A stretch of DNA of 64,000 nt from assembly GCA_019637615.1 (NCBI GenBank), contig JAHBVJ010000007.1, positions 186,001 through 250,000 of the forward strand, in the 5' to 3' direction. This document shows positions 1 to 8,574 of the stretch, piece after piece. Source of the stretch: Anaerolineae bacterium. Lineage in GTDB: Bacteria > Chloroflexota > Anaerolineae > Aggregatilineales > UBA2796. Within the stretch, counting starts at the first letter, position 1; each line of letters starts with the position of its first letter. The notes beneath the pieces were generated by a model. The model was not told the DNA's origin. It did no database searches and saw only the letters and a list, made by a program, of their open reading frames with translations. The position numbers and the translations under genes were made by a program.

Positions 1-213
1 TGGGGTGGTCTTCAGGGCAGCATGGGCATCAAGCTGATGCCTTCGGCGGAAGGGATCATGGTGGAAACGGAATTCGAATATGCGATTCCGGCTCCGCTGC
101 TGCATAAACACAGCGAAAAAGAGGTCATCGAGCAAAATGAAAGCAATCTCGACGGCTTCTTGCATAACCTGAAAGCACTCATCGAAACCAGAATGCACCT
201 TCAGTTGCACTGA
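1..213 (+). CDS. C-terminal part of an SRPBCC-like (polyketide cyclase/START-fold) protein, truncated by window edge
   Basis: The frame is open from base 1 and ends at a TGA at 211-213, so only the last 70 residues are visible and the start lies upstream. The segment has a Gly-rich turn (GGLQGS), a beta-strand pattern ending in acidic/aromatic residues (VETEFEYAIPAP), and a closing long helix with a LDGFLHNLKALIE pattern. This strand-Pro-helix end is typical of SRPBCC ligand-binding proteins, where the last helix covers the hydrophobic cavity. The family call rests on this pattern only. The ligand cannot be told. It converges with the Rieske oxygenase gene on the other strand about 50 bases downstream. 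Confidence 0.5.
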   Translation, partial: WGGLQGSMGIKLMPSAEGIMVETEFEYAIPAPLLHKHSEKEVIEQNESNLDGFLHNLKALIETRMHLQLH

Positions 214-264
214 GGGGATTGCGGCTGGCTAACCGCGCTTCGTATGGTTAGCCAGCGTTCAACC

Positions 265-1359
265 CTAGACGGTCAGCATGATGTCTAGTTCTTCGAGCCA
301 GCGCTGATACTCGATGAGCGGCAAGTCCGCCGGACGCAGCGGTAATTCTAACTGCGTCCAGAAGGGCGGGAGTAGCCACGGGCGCTGGCTTTCCACGATG
401 GGCTTGTCCTGCGCACGCACCATGTCCTCGAAGTCTTCGTAGGTCTGATCATGCGCCGGATCGAGGTCGTAGTTGCGCGCGACCCGCCAGAAAGTCTGCG
501 TGTGGTTGTAGCGGATCGGGTAGGTTGCCAGCCAGATCGCGTACAATCTGCCGTCGCCGCTGTCTTTGATCAGGCGGATGACGTTGGGCACGCCGACATA
601 ATTGGTGTACGTCACGGTGTCCAGCTCGGCTTCGGGGTGGTGTTCATCCGCTATAGTCACGTTGCGCGGCTGTAAAATGCTGTACTGCGACATCAAGTAG
701 CGCCCATCGCGCCAGACTTTGTGCTCCGGCGCGTCCACGACGCTGCGATCCCCAAGCACATGTTCATGCACCCACGGGAAGTGCGTATCATCGAGCGCGC
801 CCATCACGACGCGTGGAGCGCTGGCTGACCACGGTTCGTAAACACGCAGCGGGCCGGGATGGAAGGCCGGATTCGCCAGTTCTGGAAAGTCGGGGATGTC
901 GAAGGTGGGCGTCTCGTCCAGACACACCCAGATCAGATCGTGGCGCTCCGTGACCTGATAGGTGGGCACTTTAGCCTCGCGCGGAATCTCGCGGTCGGGC
1001 AGGAGCTGCGGGATGGCGACACATTGACCATCGGTGTCGTACTGCCAACCATGATATTTGCACATCAAACACTGCTGCCCATCGGCGCGGGTGGCGATCT
1101 CACCGAGCGAGAGCTGCGCTTGAAAATGGCGGCACAGGTCTTGCATGGCGACGATCCGCCCGTTGAGCCGCGCCAGCACGAGCTGTTCACCGAGCAGCTC
1201 GATCCCGACAGGTTCCTCCGCCGGAAAATCCTGCACGCGCATGACGGGATGCCAGAAGGCGCGCATTCCGCTGTAATACTGCTCGATCTCGTCTGGCGAG
1301 GGCGCGTTGAAGGCTCTGGAAGCTGACCACTTGGTTCGGCTGGTATTTGGCGCTGTCAT
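265..1359 (-). CDS. Rieske [2Fe-2S] aromatic ring-hydroxylating oxygenase, alpha subunit type
   Basis: This 364-residue protein has the two hallmarks of Rieske non-haem iron oxygenases. The Rieske motif is CRH (C76, H78) followed by CKYH (C100, H103), which binds the 2Fe-2S cluster. The mononuclear iron site is DDTHFPWVHEH, with H193 and H198 in the H-x4-H spacing and Asp190/191 ahead of it. The length and single-polypeptide form fit the VanA/pheophorbide-a-oxygenase-like group of demethylases and monooxygenases, which take electrons from a separate reductase. No reductase or ferredoxin gene lies next to it, so the partner must be elsewhere. The substrate is not predictable. The ATG at 1359 is the natural start, as the Rieske domain follows after a short N-terminal extension. 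Confidence 0.88.
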   Translation of the reverse strand: MTAPNTSRTKWSASRAFNAPSPDEIEQYYSGMRAFWHPVMRVQDFPAEEPVGIELLGEQLVLARLNGRIVAMQDLCRHFQAQLSLGEIATRADGQQCLMCKYHGWQYDTDGQCVAIPQLLPDREIPREAKVPTYQVTERHDLIWVCLDETPTFDIPDFPELANPAFHPGPLRVYEPWSASAPRVVMGALDDTHFPWVHEHVLGDRSVVDAPEHKVWRDGRYLMSQYSILQPRNVTIADEHHPEAELDTVTYTNYVGVPNVIRLIKDSGDGRLYAIWLATYPIRYNHTQTFWRVARNYDLDPAHDQTYEDFEDMVRAQDKPIVESQRPWLLPPFWTQLELPLRPADLPLIEYQRWLEELDIMLTV

Positions 1360-1537
1360 CGTGCTGTCCTCTGACCACGTTCAGATGATATTGAGAGGCC
1401 ACTATAGCCGCTGTGGACGCCCTAGACAAGAGCGGCGTGGTATGATCGATTCGGTAAAGTGCCTAAGTTTTGAAGATGAATGTTCATGGCTGAGGCCATT
1501 TTCAGAACCCTGTTTTCGCGTCATTGGAGACACCATT

Positions 1538-2356
1538 ATGTCAATTGAAGCGCCCTATCCTGAACTCGATGAAGTGCTGCTGATGATCGGGGAGGCCGGA
1601 CAGCGCCTCTCCGAGATCGAAGCGACCGAGGGTGCCGCTGGTAATATTTCCGTGTATATGGGCTGGCAGCTTGAGCCACGCCGCCGCTTCCCGCTGGTGG
1701 AGACGATCCAGCTCCCGACCGTGTTCCCCGCGCTGGCGGGCAAGTCGTTCCTCGTCACCGGATCGGGGCGGCGGCTGCGCGAGATCATCGATCAGGCCGT
1801 CGCACATCTAGGCTTCATCACCATCAACGAAGGCGGCGCGACTGCCCAACTATTTTCGTCGCCGCACCGCCGTTTTGCCCGCCTGACGAGCGAACTCAAC
1901 TCGCATCTGGCGATCCATCATGATTACGTACAGGATACCAATTTCCATGCGGTCGTCCACGCGCAGCCGCCGTACATGACCTACCTCAGCCACGTCCCGG
2001 CCTACCGCGACGAGACGTACTTGAATCGGCATGTACTGCGCTGGGAGCCGGAGTCGATCATCCAAATTCCGGAAGGCATCGGGCATGTGCCGTTCCATGT
2101 GCCGGGAACGCACGAGCAGGAAGAGGATACCGTCGCCGCGCTGCGCAAGCACCGGATCGTGATCTGGGGCAAGCATGGCGTAGTCGCCCGCGCGGATACC
2201 TCGGTCAAGCACGCGTCGGACATCATCGAGTATGCCGAGACAGCCGCGCATTACGAGTATATGAACCTCGTCAATCGTGAACAGGGCGAGGGGCTGACTG
2301 ACGAGGAGATTCGGGCGATCTGCGCGACGTACAATGTGAAGCAGACGATATTCTAG
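1538..2356 (+). CDS. rhaD: Class II aldolase, rhamnulose-1-phosphate aldolase-like
   Basis: The reading frame extends further upstream, but the ATG at 1538 follows a GGAGA box by 7 bases and gives a 272-residue protein, close to the 274 residues of E. coli RhaD. RhaD cleaves L-rhamnulose-1-phosphate into dihydroxyacetone phosphate and L-lactaldehyde with a zinc ion. Visible class II aldolase features are the EGAAGNIS nucleotide/phosphate loop near the N terminus, LTSELNSH (catalytic Glu region), VVHAQP (zinc-binding region) and WGKHGVV (third zinc His). In E. coli the zinc motif reads H-x-H; here it reads H-A-Q, so one ligand differs or is replaced. No kinase, isomerase or rhamnose transporter is adjacent, so the substrate could be another sugar phosphate. 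Confidence 0.75.
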   Translation: MSIEAPYPELDEVLLMIGEAGQRLSEIEATEGAAGNISVYMGWQLEPRRRFPLVETIQLPTVFPALAGKSFLVTGSGRRLREIIDQAVAHLGFITINEGGATAQLFSSPHRRFARLTSELNSHLAIHHDYVQDTNFHAVVHAQPPYMTYLSHVPAYRDETYLNRHVLRWEPESIIQIPEGIGHVPFHVPGTHEQEEDTVAALRKHRIVIWGKHGVVARADTSVKHASDIIEYAETAAHYEYMNLVNREQGEGLTDEEIRAICATYNVKQTIF

Positions 2357-2405
2357 CTTCTAGCCACGCAGCGTTGTGAGGTCGGAACGCGCTTCTGGCC
2401 TCAAT

Positions 2406-3548
2406 TCATTGGCTACCCGCCTCCAGCCGATAGACGCCGCCTTTGCCTTCCGCGAGGTATAACTCACCGTCGGGGTCTTCCGCGAAGGTGACGATGGTGA
2501 GATCGGTGTCCAGCAGGAGTGTGCGCTGCCATGTGCCGTCTGTGGTGGTCGGGCGGCGGGTAGACCAGATTCTGCCTGTGCAGTAATCCGCGAAAAGGTA
2601 CGCGCCGATCAGGTCGGTCAGCGCGTGACCGCGATAGACGTAGCCGCCTACGATGTTGCAGTCGCCCTGATCGTGCGTGTAGGTCAGTACGGGGAAGGTC
2701 AGGCCAGCACGGTCGCCGCCAAGATACGGACGATCTCCCTCGTAGCGATTCCAGCCGAAGTTCGCGCCGCCCTTGACGGGCGCATCCAGCACATTGAGTT
2801 CCTCAATCGCCGCTTCGCCAACATCCGCAATATACATATCGCCCGTCGCGCGGTCAAAGCTGAAGCGCCACGGATTGCGTAAGCCTTTCGCCCAGATTTC
2901 CGGCTTGGCGTTGGGCGTGTTGACATAAGGGTTATCGGGCGGGATGCGGTAGGTCTGCTGACCGCGCACATCGAGGCGGAAGATCGAGCCGAGATAGGCG
3001 CTGACATCCTGCGCGGGGCTGTGGATCAGCTTGCTCTGCGCGCCGTCGCCCATGCTCCAGTACAGATAGCCATCGGGACTGAAGGCAAGCTGCCCGCCGT
3101 AGTGGAAATCGGTCGGGTGCGGGATGGTCATCAGGCGGACGCGGCTGGCAGGATCGGCGGTCAGCGGGTTGGCGGCGGAGGCTTGGTAACGTTCGAGCAC
3201 AACCGTTGAATCGGGCGTGACGTAGGTAACGTACAGCAAACCGTTCTCCGCGTAGGCCGGATCGAGCACCATGCCGAGCAAGCCTTGCCCGAAAACGCCC
3301 ATCGTGATCTGTTTTTTGATGTTGAGGAACGGCGTCGGGAGGATGTTGCCGTCTTGCACGACCCAGACGTAGCCGTTGAGCGTGGTCACGAACAACGTAG
3401 CGGGCAGGTTGGGAGGGAAGGCCACCGCCAGCGGATACAGAAATCCGTTGGCAACCAAGATCAGGCGCAGCGGGGCGGACTCGGCGTGAAGCGGCGCAGG
3501 AGCCAGCAGCGCGGTGATCAAGGTGGTCAGGATCAGCAGTCGGCGCAT
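2406..3548 (-). CDS. PQQ-dependent sugar dehydrogenase-like (GSDH) secreted beta-propeller
   Basis: The chosen start (ATG at 3548) has a GAGGAG box just upstream and begins with a clear signal peptide (positive MRRLL, hydrophobic stretch, cleavage near HAE), giving 380 residues. The mature part has glucose/sorbosone dehydrogenase signatures: GFLYPLAVAFPP at the start, repeated blade motifs such as GQLAFSPDGYLYWSMGDG, KGLRNPWRFSFD, and YIADVGEAAIEELNV with GGANFGWNRYEG. These are characteristic of the soluble aldose-dehydrogenase/HHIP-like six-bladed propellers that bind PQQ and calcium. It is the third gene of a minus-strand operon, 16 bases after the trans-sulfuration gene. The sugar substrate is unknown, and no PQQ biosynthesis gene is nearby. 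Confidence 0.85.
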   Translation of the reverse strand: MRRLLILTTLITALLAPAPLHAESAPLRLILVANGFLYPLAVAFPPNLPATLFVTTLNGYVWVVQDGNILPTPFLNIKKQITMGVFGQGLLGMVLDPAYAENGLLYVTYVTPDSTVVLERYQASAANPLTADPASRVRLMTIPHPTDFHYGGQLAFSPDGYLYWSMGDGAQSKLIHSPAQDVSAYLGSIFRLDVRGQQTYRIPPDNPYVNTPNAKPEIWAKGLRNPWRFSFDRATGDMYIADVGEAAIEELNVLDAPVKGGANFGWNRYEGDRPYLGGDRAGLTFPVLTYTHDQGDCNIVGGYVYRGHALTDLIGAYLFADYCTGRIWSTRRPTTTDGTWQRTLLLDTDLTIVTFAEDPDGELYLAEGKGGVYRLEAGSQ

Positions 3549-3564
3549 GATGGCTCCTCGCCCA

Positions 3565-4749
3565 CTAGAGCTGCTTGAGCGCTTGCGACAGATCATCGAT
3601 CAGATCGGTCACCGATTCGATGCCGACAGAATAGCGCACCAAACCTTCGGGAATACCCATCGCGGCGCGTTCGGCGGGCGTCTCCTCGACATGACTGGTG
3701 GTGGCAGGCGGGCCAGCCACAGTCTCGACCGCGCCCAGATTCGCCGCGAGGTGCGCATATTGCAGCATCGACAAGAATTTCTTGACCTGCTCGAAGCCAC
3801 CTTTGAGCGCGAAGCTCAACATGCCGCCGTAGCCGCCGTGCATCTGTGCCTTGGCGATCGTGTGGTAGGGCGAGCTGGCAAGGCCGGGATAGTTGACCTG
3901 CTCCACCGCTGGCTGCGACTCCAAGAACTGCGCGATCTTCAGGGCGCTGTCGTTCTGGCGCTGGATGCGCAGATCGAGCGTTTTCATGCCGCGCAGCAGC
4001 AGATAGGCCGACATCGGATCGAGCACTGCGCCGTTGATCTCGCGATAATGATAGATTTGCTCGATCAGCTCGTCGTCACCGCACGCTACGCCGCCGAGCG
4101 CATCCGCATGACCGCCGAGGAACTTGGTCGCGCTGTGAACCACGATGTCTGCGCCCAAGCTGATCGGCGTCTGGTTGATGGGCGTGCCGACGGTGTTATC
4201 GACCACCACCACCGCGCCGACTTTGTGCGCCGCCGCCGCCAGCCGCGCGATGTCCACGACTTTCAGTGTCGGGTTGGTGGGGGTTTCGAGGTATAGGACG
4301 CGGCAGCCTTGTTGCAATGCCGCTTCAACCGCCGCCGGATCGTTGGTGTCGCACAGCGCAACCTCGATCTGGTAGCGCGGCAGAAATTCGATGAACAGCT
4401 TGTTCGTCCCACCGTAGGTATCTTTGATCGAGACGACGCGATCCCCCGGCTTGAGCAGCGTCCACAGCGTGTTACTGATGGCTGCCATGCCAGAAGCAAA
4501 ACTGGTGGCGGCTTCCGCGCCTTCCAACTGGCGGACTTTCTCCTCGAAGGCGGCGACGGTAGGGTTGGTATTGCGGCTGTAGATGTGCCCCGGCTGGTGT
4601 CCGAGCGCCGTTTCCAGCCATTCCTCAACCGTTTCATAACCGAACGCGGCGCTGAGGAAGACGGGGACTTGGGTCGCGCGTTCCGCGAGATAGCGTTCCT
4701 CGCCTGCGTGGACGGCGAGCGTGCTTAAGTGTGGTTTCTGGTTGCTCAT
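3565..4749 (-). CDS. PLP-dependent trans-sulfuration enzyme (cystathionine gamma-synthase/lyase family)
   Basis: The protein (394 residues from the ATG at 4749, preceded by GAAGGA) belongs to the Cys/Met metabolism PLP family. Visible motifs are YSRNTNPTV near the N terminus, the SFASGMAAIS loop that holds the PLP phosphate, VVVDNTVGTP with the Asp that contacts the pyridine nitrogen, and HSATKFLGGH, whose Lys forms the Schiff base. The C-terminal SVGIES motif is also typical. The family includes cystathionine gamma-synthase, gamma-lyase, O-acetylhomoserine sulfhydrylase and methionine gamma-lyase, which cannot be separated by reading alone. It lies between an amidohydrolase gene (20 bases upstream) and a sugar dehydrogenase gene (16 bases downstream), almost certainly co-transcribed. 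Confidence 0.9.
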   Translation of the reverse strand: MSNQKPHLSTLAVHAGEERYLAERATQVPVFLSAAFGYETVEEWLETALGHQPGHIYSRNTNPTVAAFEEKVRQLEGAEAATSFASGMAAISNTLWTLLKPGDRVVSIKDTYGGTNKLFIEFLPRYQIEVALCDTNDPAAVEAALQQGCRVLYLETPTNPTLKVVDIARLAAAAHKVGAVVVVDNTVGTPINQTPISLGADIVVHSATKFLGGHADALGGVACGDDELIEQIYHYREINGAVLDPMSAYLLLRGMKTLDLRIQRQNDSALKIAQFLESQPAVEQVNYPGLASSPYHTIAKAQMHGGYGGMLSFALKGGFEQVKKFLSMLQYAHLAANLGAVETVAGPPATTSHVEETPAERAAMGIPEGLVRYSVGIESVTDLIDDLSQALKQL

Positions 4750-4768
4750 CAAAGTTCCTTCTCTGTCG

Positions 4769-5905
4769 TTAACTGAATTGGTACACGCGGCGGGCATTAT
4801 CCCCAAGAATATCGCGTCCGGCTTTGAGCGCTTGCTGCACCGTCAGGGCGTCCGAATCGACCAGTTCACCGAGGACTTGTTCCAAAGCGGCGCGGCCCCA
4901 CTTGTTGGCAAGATAGAAAATCTCTGGAATGCTGAAGGCGTCGGACGAATATAGCACTTTGGACAGCGGCGTCATGCCGAAGATTTGATGCAGCATACGC
5001 GGGATTTCGGTGGTGATGAAGGGAATCGCCAGCGAGGTATCCATATAAATGTTGGGATACTGCGCCGCCAGATAGCCGAGTTCGCGCGTGTACGGGTACG
5101 CCGAATGCAGCAGCACGAACGGCACACGGTTAAATCTGCCGCTCTGGAACAGCGGGCGCATGTACAAGGGGTTGGCTTTGATCAGGTCAACATCGGTGTC
5201 GCCAAAGCCCGTGTGGAACTGGATCGGCAGTTCTTGCTGGTTGGCGATCTCCAGCGCCAGCAGCACGAAATAATCGCACAGGGTCTTGTCCGCGAGGCGC
5301 AGTTTGCCATCCAGATCGGCTTTGTCTTTGACGGGGCCGAAGGCGCGCATGGCCTCGTCACGCGTCACCCATTGAATATCGAGGCCGGTGCGGTAGGCGA
5401 TGATGCTCTTGAGGCCGAGATGACCATCGGCGCGGGCGCTGGCGACGCGGGCAAAGAAGGCTTCTTCGACCTGCCGGAAGGTGGAGAGTTCTACGATCAG
5501 GTCTTGCAAGAACCATTCGAGGCGCAGAATCTTCTCGATGGGCTGCTGGATGAATACGCGCTGTTCTTCGACGCTGTAATTGATCGCCGCGCCGAAGCCG
5601 TAATCGATGAACAACGCGCCGCTGTTCATGGCTGACCACATCTGGTTGGCGAGATCGGGCAGCGGGATGGCGCTGTGGGCGGCGAGTACGGCTTCCGGCG
5701 TCGGATCGCAGCCGAAGTAAGCCGCCAACTCGCGGATGCCGCGCATCCACATAATCGAATCCGGCACGAACTTGGCCTTGATGGTGGGATCGGCGCTTTC
5801 GGTGAAATAGCCCTGCAACTGCGCCACCGTCTGCGGTTGGGCTTTGATCAGGGCGTGGGCGTGATGGTCGATGATGGGAGAGTCGGCTAGATCAATGGGT
5901 GGCAT
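4769..5905 (-). CDS. Amidohydrolase-family metal-dependent hydrolase (FluG N-terminal-like)
   Basis: This 378-residue TIM-barrel hydrolase starts most plausibly at the ATG at 5905, since the metal-binding DHHAHAL motif (H-x-H of beta strand 1) follows within 20 residues. Further barrel motifs are IQFHTGFGD (strand with metal His), LLHSAYPYTRE, YMDTSLAIPF, and LYSSDAFSIPE with the catalytic Asp. The KVLYSSDA-x-x-PE and WGRAALEQVL pattern near the C terminus matches the amidohydrolase half of FluG and related gamma-glutamyl/amide hydrolases. No glutamine-synthetase-like domain follows it here. It is the first gene of a three-gene minus-strand operon and is divergent from the S9 peptidase gene. 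Its substrate is unknown. Confidence 0.82.
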   Translation of the reverse strand: MPPIDLADSPIIDHHAHALIKAQPQTVAQLQGYFTESADPTIKAKFVPDSIMWMRGIRELAAYFGCDPTPEAVLAAHSAIPLPDLANQMWSAMNSGALFIDYGFGAAINYSVEEQRVFIQQPIEKILRLEWFLQDLIVELSTFRQVEEAFFARVASARADGHLGLKSIIAYRTGLDIQWVTRDEAMRAFGPVKDKADLDGKLRLADKTLCDYFVLLALEIANQQELPIQFHTGFGDTDVDLIKANPLYMRPLFQSGRFNRVPFVLLHSAYPYTRELGYLAAQYPNIYMDTSLAIPFITTEIPRMLHQIFGMTPLSKVLYSSDAFSIPEIFYLANKWGRAALEQVLGELVDSDALTVQQALKAGRDILGDNARRVYQFS

Positions 5906-6234
5906 GGGCGTAACTCGCTTTGTGCGCCTATTTGCGGGGCGCATGACGTAACGCGCTACAAATAGGCGGCTGTTTAACTACATATACGGAGGCACGATGT
6001 GAACGTTGATAGCGTTTGTTGTCCCAGCTCTCGCGCAGGGGCAACCATGACCACGAAGATAGCTTAGAAGTCCGGTTTTGAACACCCTAGCGCGCTGTCA
6101 GCTTGACAAGATGATGATTCTCACACGTAGGCTGATCGGCGGGAGAAGGTTGATCCTATCCAAAAAACGCCGAACGCGGCACATCGCGCTAAACTTGATC
6201 TGAACCAAGGTACGGGGAAATTTGGGGAGAGCCG
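5906..6234. other. Divergent intergenic spacer between the amidohydrolase operon and the S9 peptidase gene
   Basis: About 330 bases separate two divergently transcribed units, so both promoters should lie here. I see the ribosome-binding region GGGGAGAG just before the peptidase ATG. I did not find a convincing -35/-10 pair, a long palindrome or a coding frame in it. Confidence 0.5.
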
Positions 6235-8070
6235 ATGAACACGCCGTCTGCTTTGAGCGACGAGATGAAAACCTTCGTGTCGATGATGGCAAAAACTGGC
6301 GTTTGCCAGTCGCCTAGTTTTTCGCCGGATAGTTCTCGTCTCGCGCTGATCTCAGATTTGAGTGGCGTCCCTCAAATCTGGACGATCTCCGTGGCTGGCG
6401 GGTGGCCTCAGCGCGTGACCAGCCTTGACGACCCTGTATCGAGCGTGGAATGGTCGCCGGATGGTGAATGGCTGGCCTTCGGCCTCGCGCCGGGCGGCGG
6501 GATGAACCAGCAGATATACCTGATTCGCCCCGATGGAACCGGCTTGCGGCGCTTGAGTGAGGGCGGCAAGGATAACAATTGGTTGGGCGAGTGGACACAT
6601 GACGGTCAAGGCATCACGGTTGCCTCAAGCCGCCGCACCCCCGAAGCGATGGACGCGTATGTGGTAGACCCCACGAGTGGACAGTTCAAGCTGGTGGCGA
6701 CGAATCCGGGCGTGGGATCGCTGACGGATGTGAGCCGCGACGGACGTTACGGTGTCGTGTATCGCGTGGCGAATCGCAGCGACAGCAACTTATATCTGAT
6801 CGATCTCCGTGATTCGCGGGAAACGCTGCTCACGCCGCACCAAGGGCCGGGGAACTTCACCCGCGCCAAATTTTCTGCGGATGGCAAGAGCATCTATATC
6901 ATCTCGGATCATGACCGCGAATTGACGGCGCTGGTCAGGCTTCGGCTGACGGAGCAGGGCGAAATCGCAGGGCGTGAGATGATCGCGGAGCGGGCGGATG
7001 CCGAGTTAAAGACATTTTCACTGAGCAAAGATGGTCAGGTGGCGGCCTTGGTGTGGAATGTGGCGGGTCGCAGCGAAGTCGCGCTGATCGATCTGGCAAC
7101 GTTGCATCCGTTGCCTAGCCCGCAGCTTCCCGTCGAGATCGTGGTTGGCGGCGTTTTCTCCGGCGATGGACGTTACCTCGCGTTGACTGCTACGGGGGCT
7201 GCTGCGCCGAGGGACATCTGGGTCTTTGACCGCGCCACTGGCAACTTGCGACAGGTCACGGAAAGCCAACATGCGGGCGTCCGCTTGAGCGATCTCATCC
7301 AGCCTGAACTCGTGCAGTTCACCGCGCATGATGGCCTACCTCTCAGCGGCTGGCTGTATCGTCCACGTGGGATCACGACTCCCGCACCGACCGTCCTGAG
7401 CTTTCATGGTGGCCCGGAAGGCCAAGAAGTGCCCTATTTCAACGCCACCTACCAAGCCTTGTTAGCACAGGGGATCGCCGTGTTCGCGCCGAATGTGCGC
7501 GGCTCATCGGGCTTTGGGAAGACCTTTGTCAACCTCGATAACGGCGCGTTGCGTTTCAACGCGGTGCAAGACATCAAGAGTTGCGCCGATCAGGTGGTCA
7601 AGATGGGGGTGGCTGATCCGAAGCGGTTAGGCATCATGGGCGGTTCCTACGGCGGCTATATGACGATGGCGGGCTTGACGGAATTCCCCGATCTGTTCGC
7701 GGCGGGCGCAAATCTGTTTGGGATCGTGAATTTCAAGACATTTTTTGAACATACCGAGCCGTGGATGGCGGCAATTTCCAAGATTGAATATGGCGACCCT
7801 GACAGCCAAGCCGATCTATTGGATCAACTCTCTCCGATTTACAAGCTCGACCGCGTGAAAGGGGCGACCATCGTCCTGCATGGAGCCAACGACACCAATG
7901 TGCCAGTGGTCGAGGCAGAGCAGGTAGTAGACAGCCTGAAGAAATTGGGCGTCCCTGTGGAATACGTGCTATTCCCTGACGAAGGGCATGGCTTCCGCAA
8001 AGAACCGAACCGCATCCAATCGACTGTCTCTATTGTGCAGTGGTTCGTGCGCTATCTCAAGGAACAATAG
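6235..8070 (+). CDS. S9 family prolyl oligopeptidase-like peptidase (propeller plus alpha/beta hydrolase)
   Basis: This 611-residue protein has the two-part build of S9 peptidases. Residues about 20-340 form a beta-propeller with TolB/PD40-type repeats (SPSFSPDSSRLALIS, SVEWSPDGEWLAF, SADGKSIYIISD). Residues about 365-611 form the catalytic alpha/beta hydrolase domain. The catalytic triad is visible: S471 in GGSYGG, D553 in HGANDTNVP and H585 in DEGHGF. The oxyanion region is SFHGGPEGQE. No signal peptide is present, so it is probably cytoplasmic and cleaves short peptides after Pro or similar residues (acylaminoacyl peptidase/S9C-like). The ATG at 6235 is preceded by GGGGAGAG. A small HigA-like gene follows 51 bases downstream. 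Confidence 0.93.
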   Translation: MNTPSALSDEMKTFVSMMAKTGVCQSPSFSPDSSRLALISDLSGVPQIWTISVAGGWPQRVTSLDDPVSSVEWSPDGEWLAFGLAPGGGMNQQIYLIRPDGTGLRRLSEGGKDNNWLGEWTHDGQGITVASSRRTPEAMDAYVVDPTSGQFKLVATNPGVGSLTDVSRDGRYGVVYRVANRSDSNLYLIDLRDSRETLLTPHQGPGNFTRAKFSADGKSIYIISDHDRELTALVRLRLTEQGEIAGREMIAERADAELKTFSLSKDGQVAALVWNVAGRSEVALIDLATLHPLPSPQLPVEIVVGGVFSGDGRYLALTATGAAAPRDIWVFDRATGNLRQVTESQHAGVRLSDLIQPELVQFTAHDGLPLSGWLYRPRGITTPAPTVLSFHGGPEGQEVPYFNATYQALLAQGIAVFAPNVRGSSGFGKTFVNLDNGALRFNAVQDIKSCADQVVKMGVADPKRLGIMGGSYGGYMTMAGLTEFPDLFAAGANLFGIVNFKTFFEHTEPWMAAISKIEYGDPDSQADLLDQLSPIYKLDRVKGATIVLHGANDTNVPVVEAEQVVDSLKKLGVPVEYVLFPDEGHGFRKEPNRIQSTVSIVQWFVRYLKEQ

Positions 8071-8121
8071 GGAGACTCTATCAAGGAACCCGAAAGGCAT
8101 ACAATCATACTTGATTTAGAT

Positions 8122-8334
8122 GTGCAAGCGCCGAAACAAAACTGGTCGTCGCTAACGAAATATCTGTTTGTACCGCGCTCGGAAGAAGAAGATGACCGAT
8201 TGGTGGACATTCTCAATTCATTGATCCTCATTGTGCGAGAGGATGAAGATCATCCGCTGGCGTCATTGATGGACGTGATCGGGACGCTGATTGAGAAGTA
8301 CGAGGATGATCACGTACCGGAACTCCGCGAATGA
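8122..8334 (+). CDS. Small protein resembling the N-terminal helical part of HigA-type antitoxins, lacking the HTH
   Basis: This 70-residue acidic protein is read from a GTG at 8122; the frame is open back to 8071 but contains no ATG/GTG/TTG there, so GTG is the best available start and the true start is uncertain. The pattern DRLVDILNSLI followed by EDHPLASLMDVIGTLIEKYE and DDHVPEL closely resembles the helical N-terminal region of HigA/COG5499 antitoxins, where the 'YE-x-x-H-P' end is normally followed by a helix-turn-helix. Here the frame stops directly after that segment. No HigB-like toxin is upstream or downstream. It may be a truncated antitoxin, a stand-alone member of this family, or the remnant of a decayed module. 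Confidence 0.55.
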   Translation: MQAPKQNWSSLTKYLFVPRSEEEDDRLVDILNSLILIVREDEDHPLASLMDVIGTLIEKYEDDHVPELRE

Positions 8335-8574
8335 TCATCAAACGGCTGAAACTTGACATTCAGCAGGGGATTTCGGGATAGTCGTCAGTAGTTGAAGGCT
8401 CAATCGTCACGCATACTATAACGGTTTGGGGGAAAAAATTAACTTACGTCCAATCGTGCCCTGCGACCATGTGCCTCGCCAACCATTGAAAAGAGTTCGC
8501 TTTGATCGAGTGAAATAGTGCTTTATTTTATTTGAGTGTACGACTGTTTCCCTTCCGTATTGAAAGGAGAGCGA

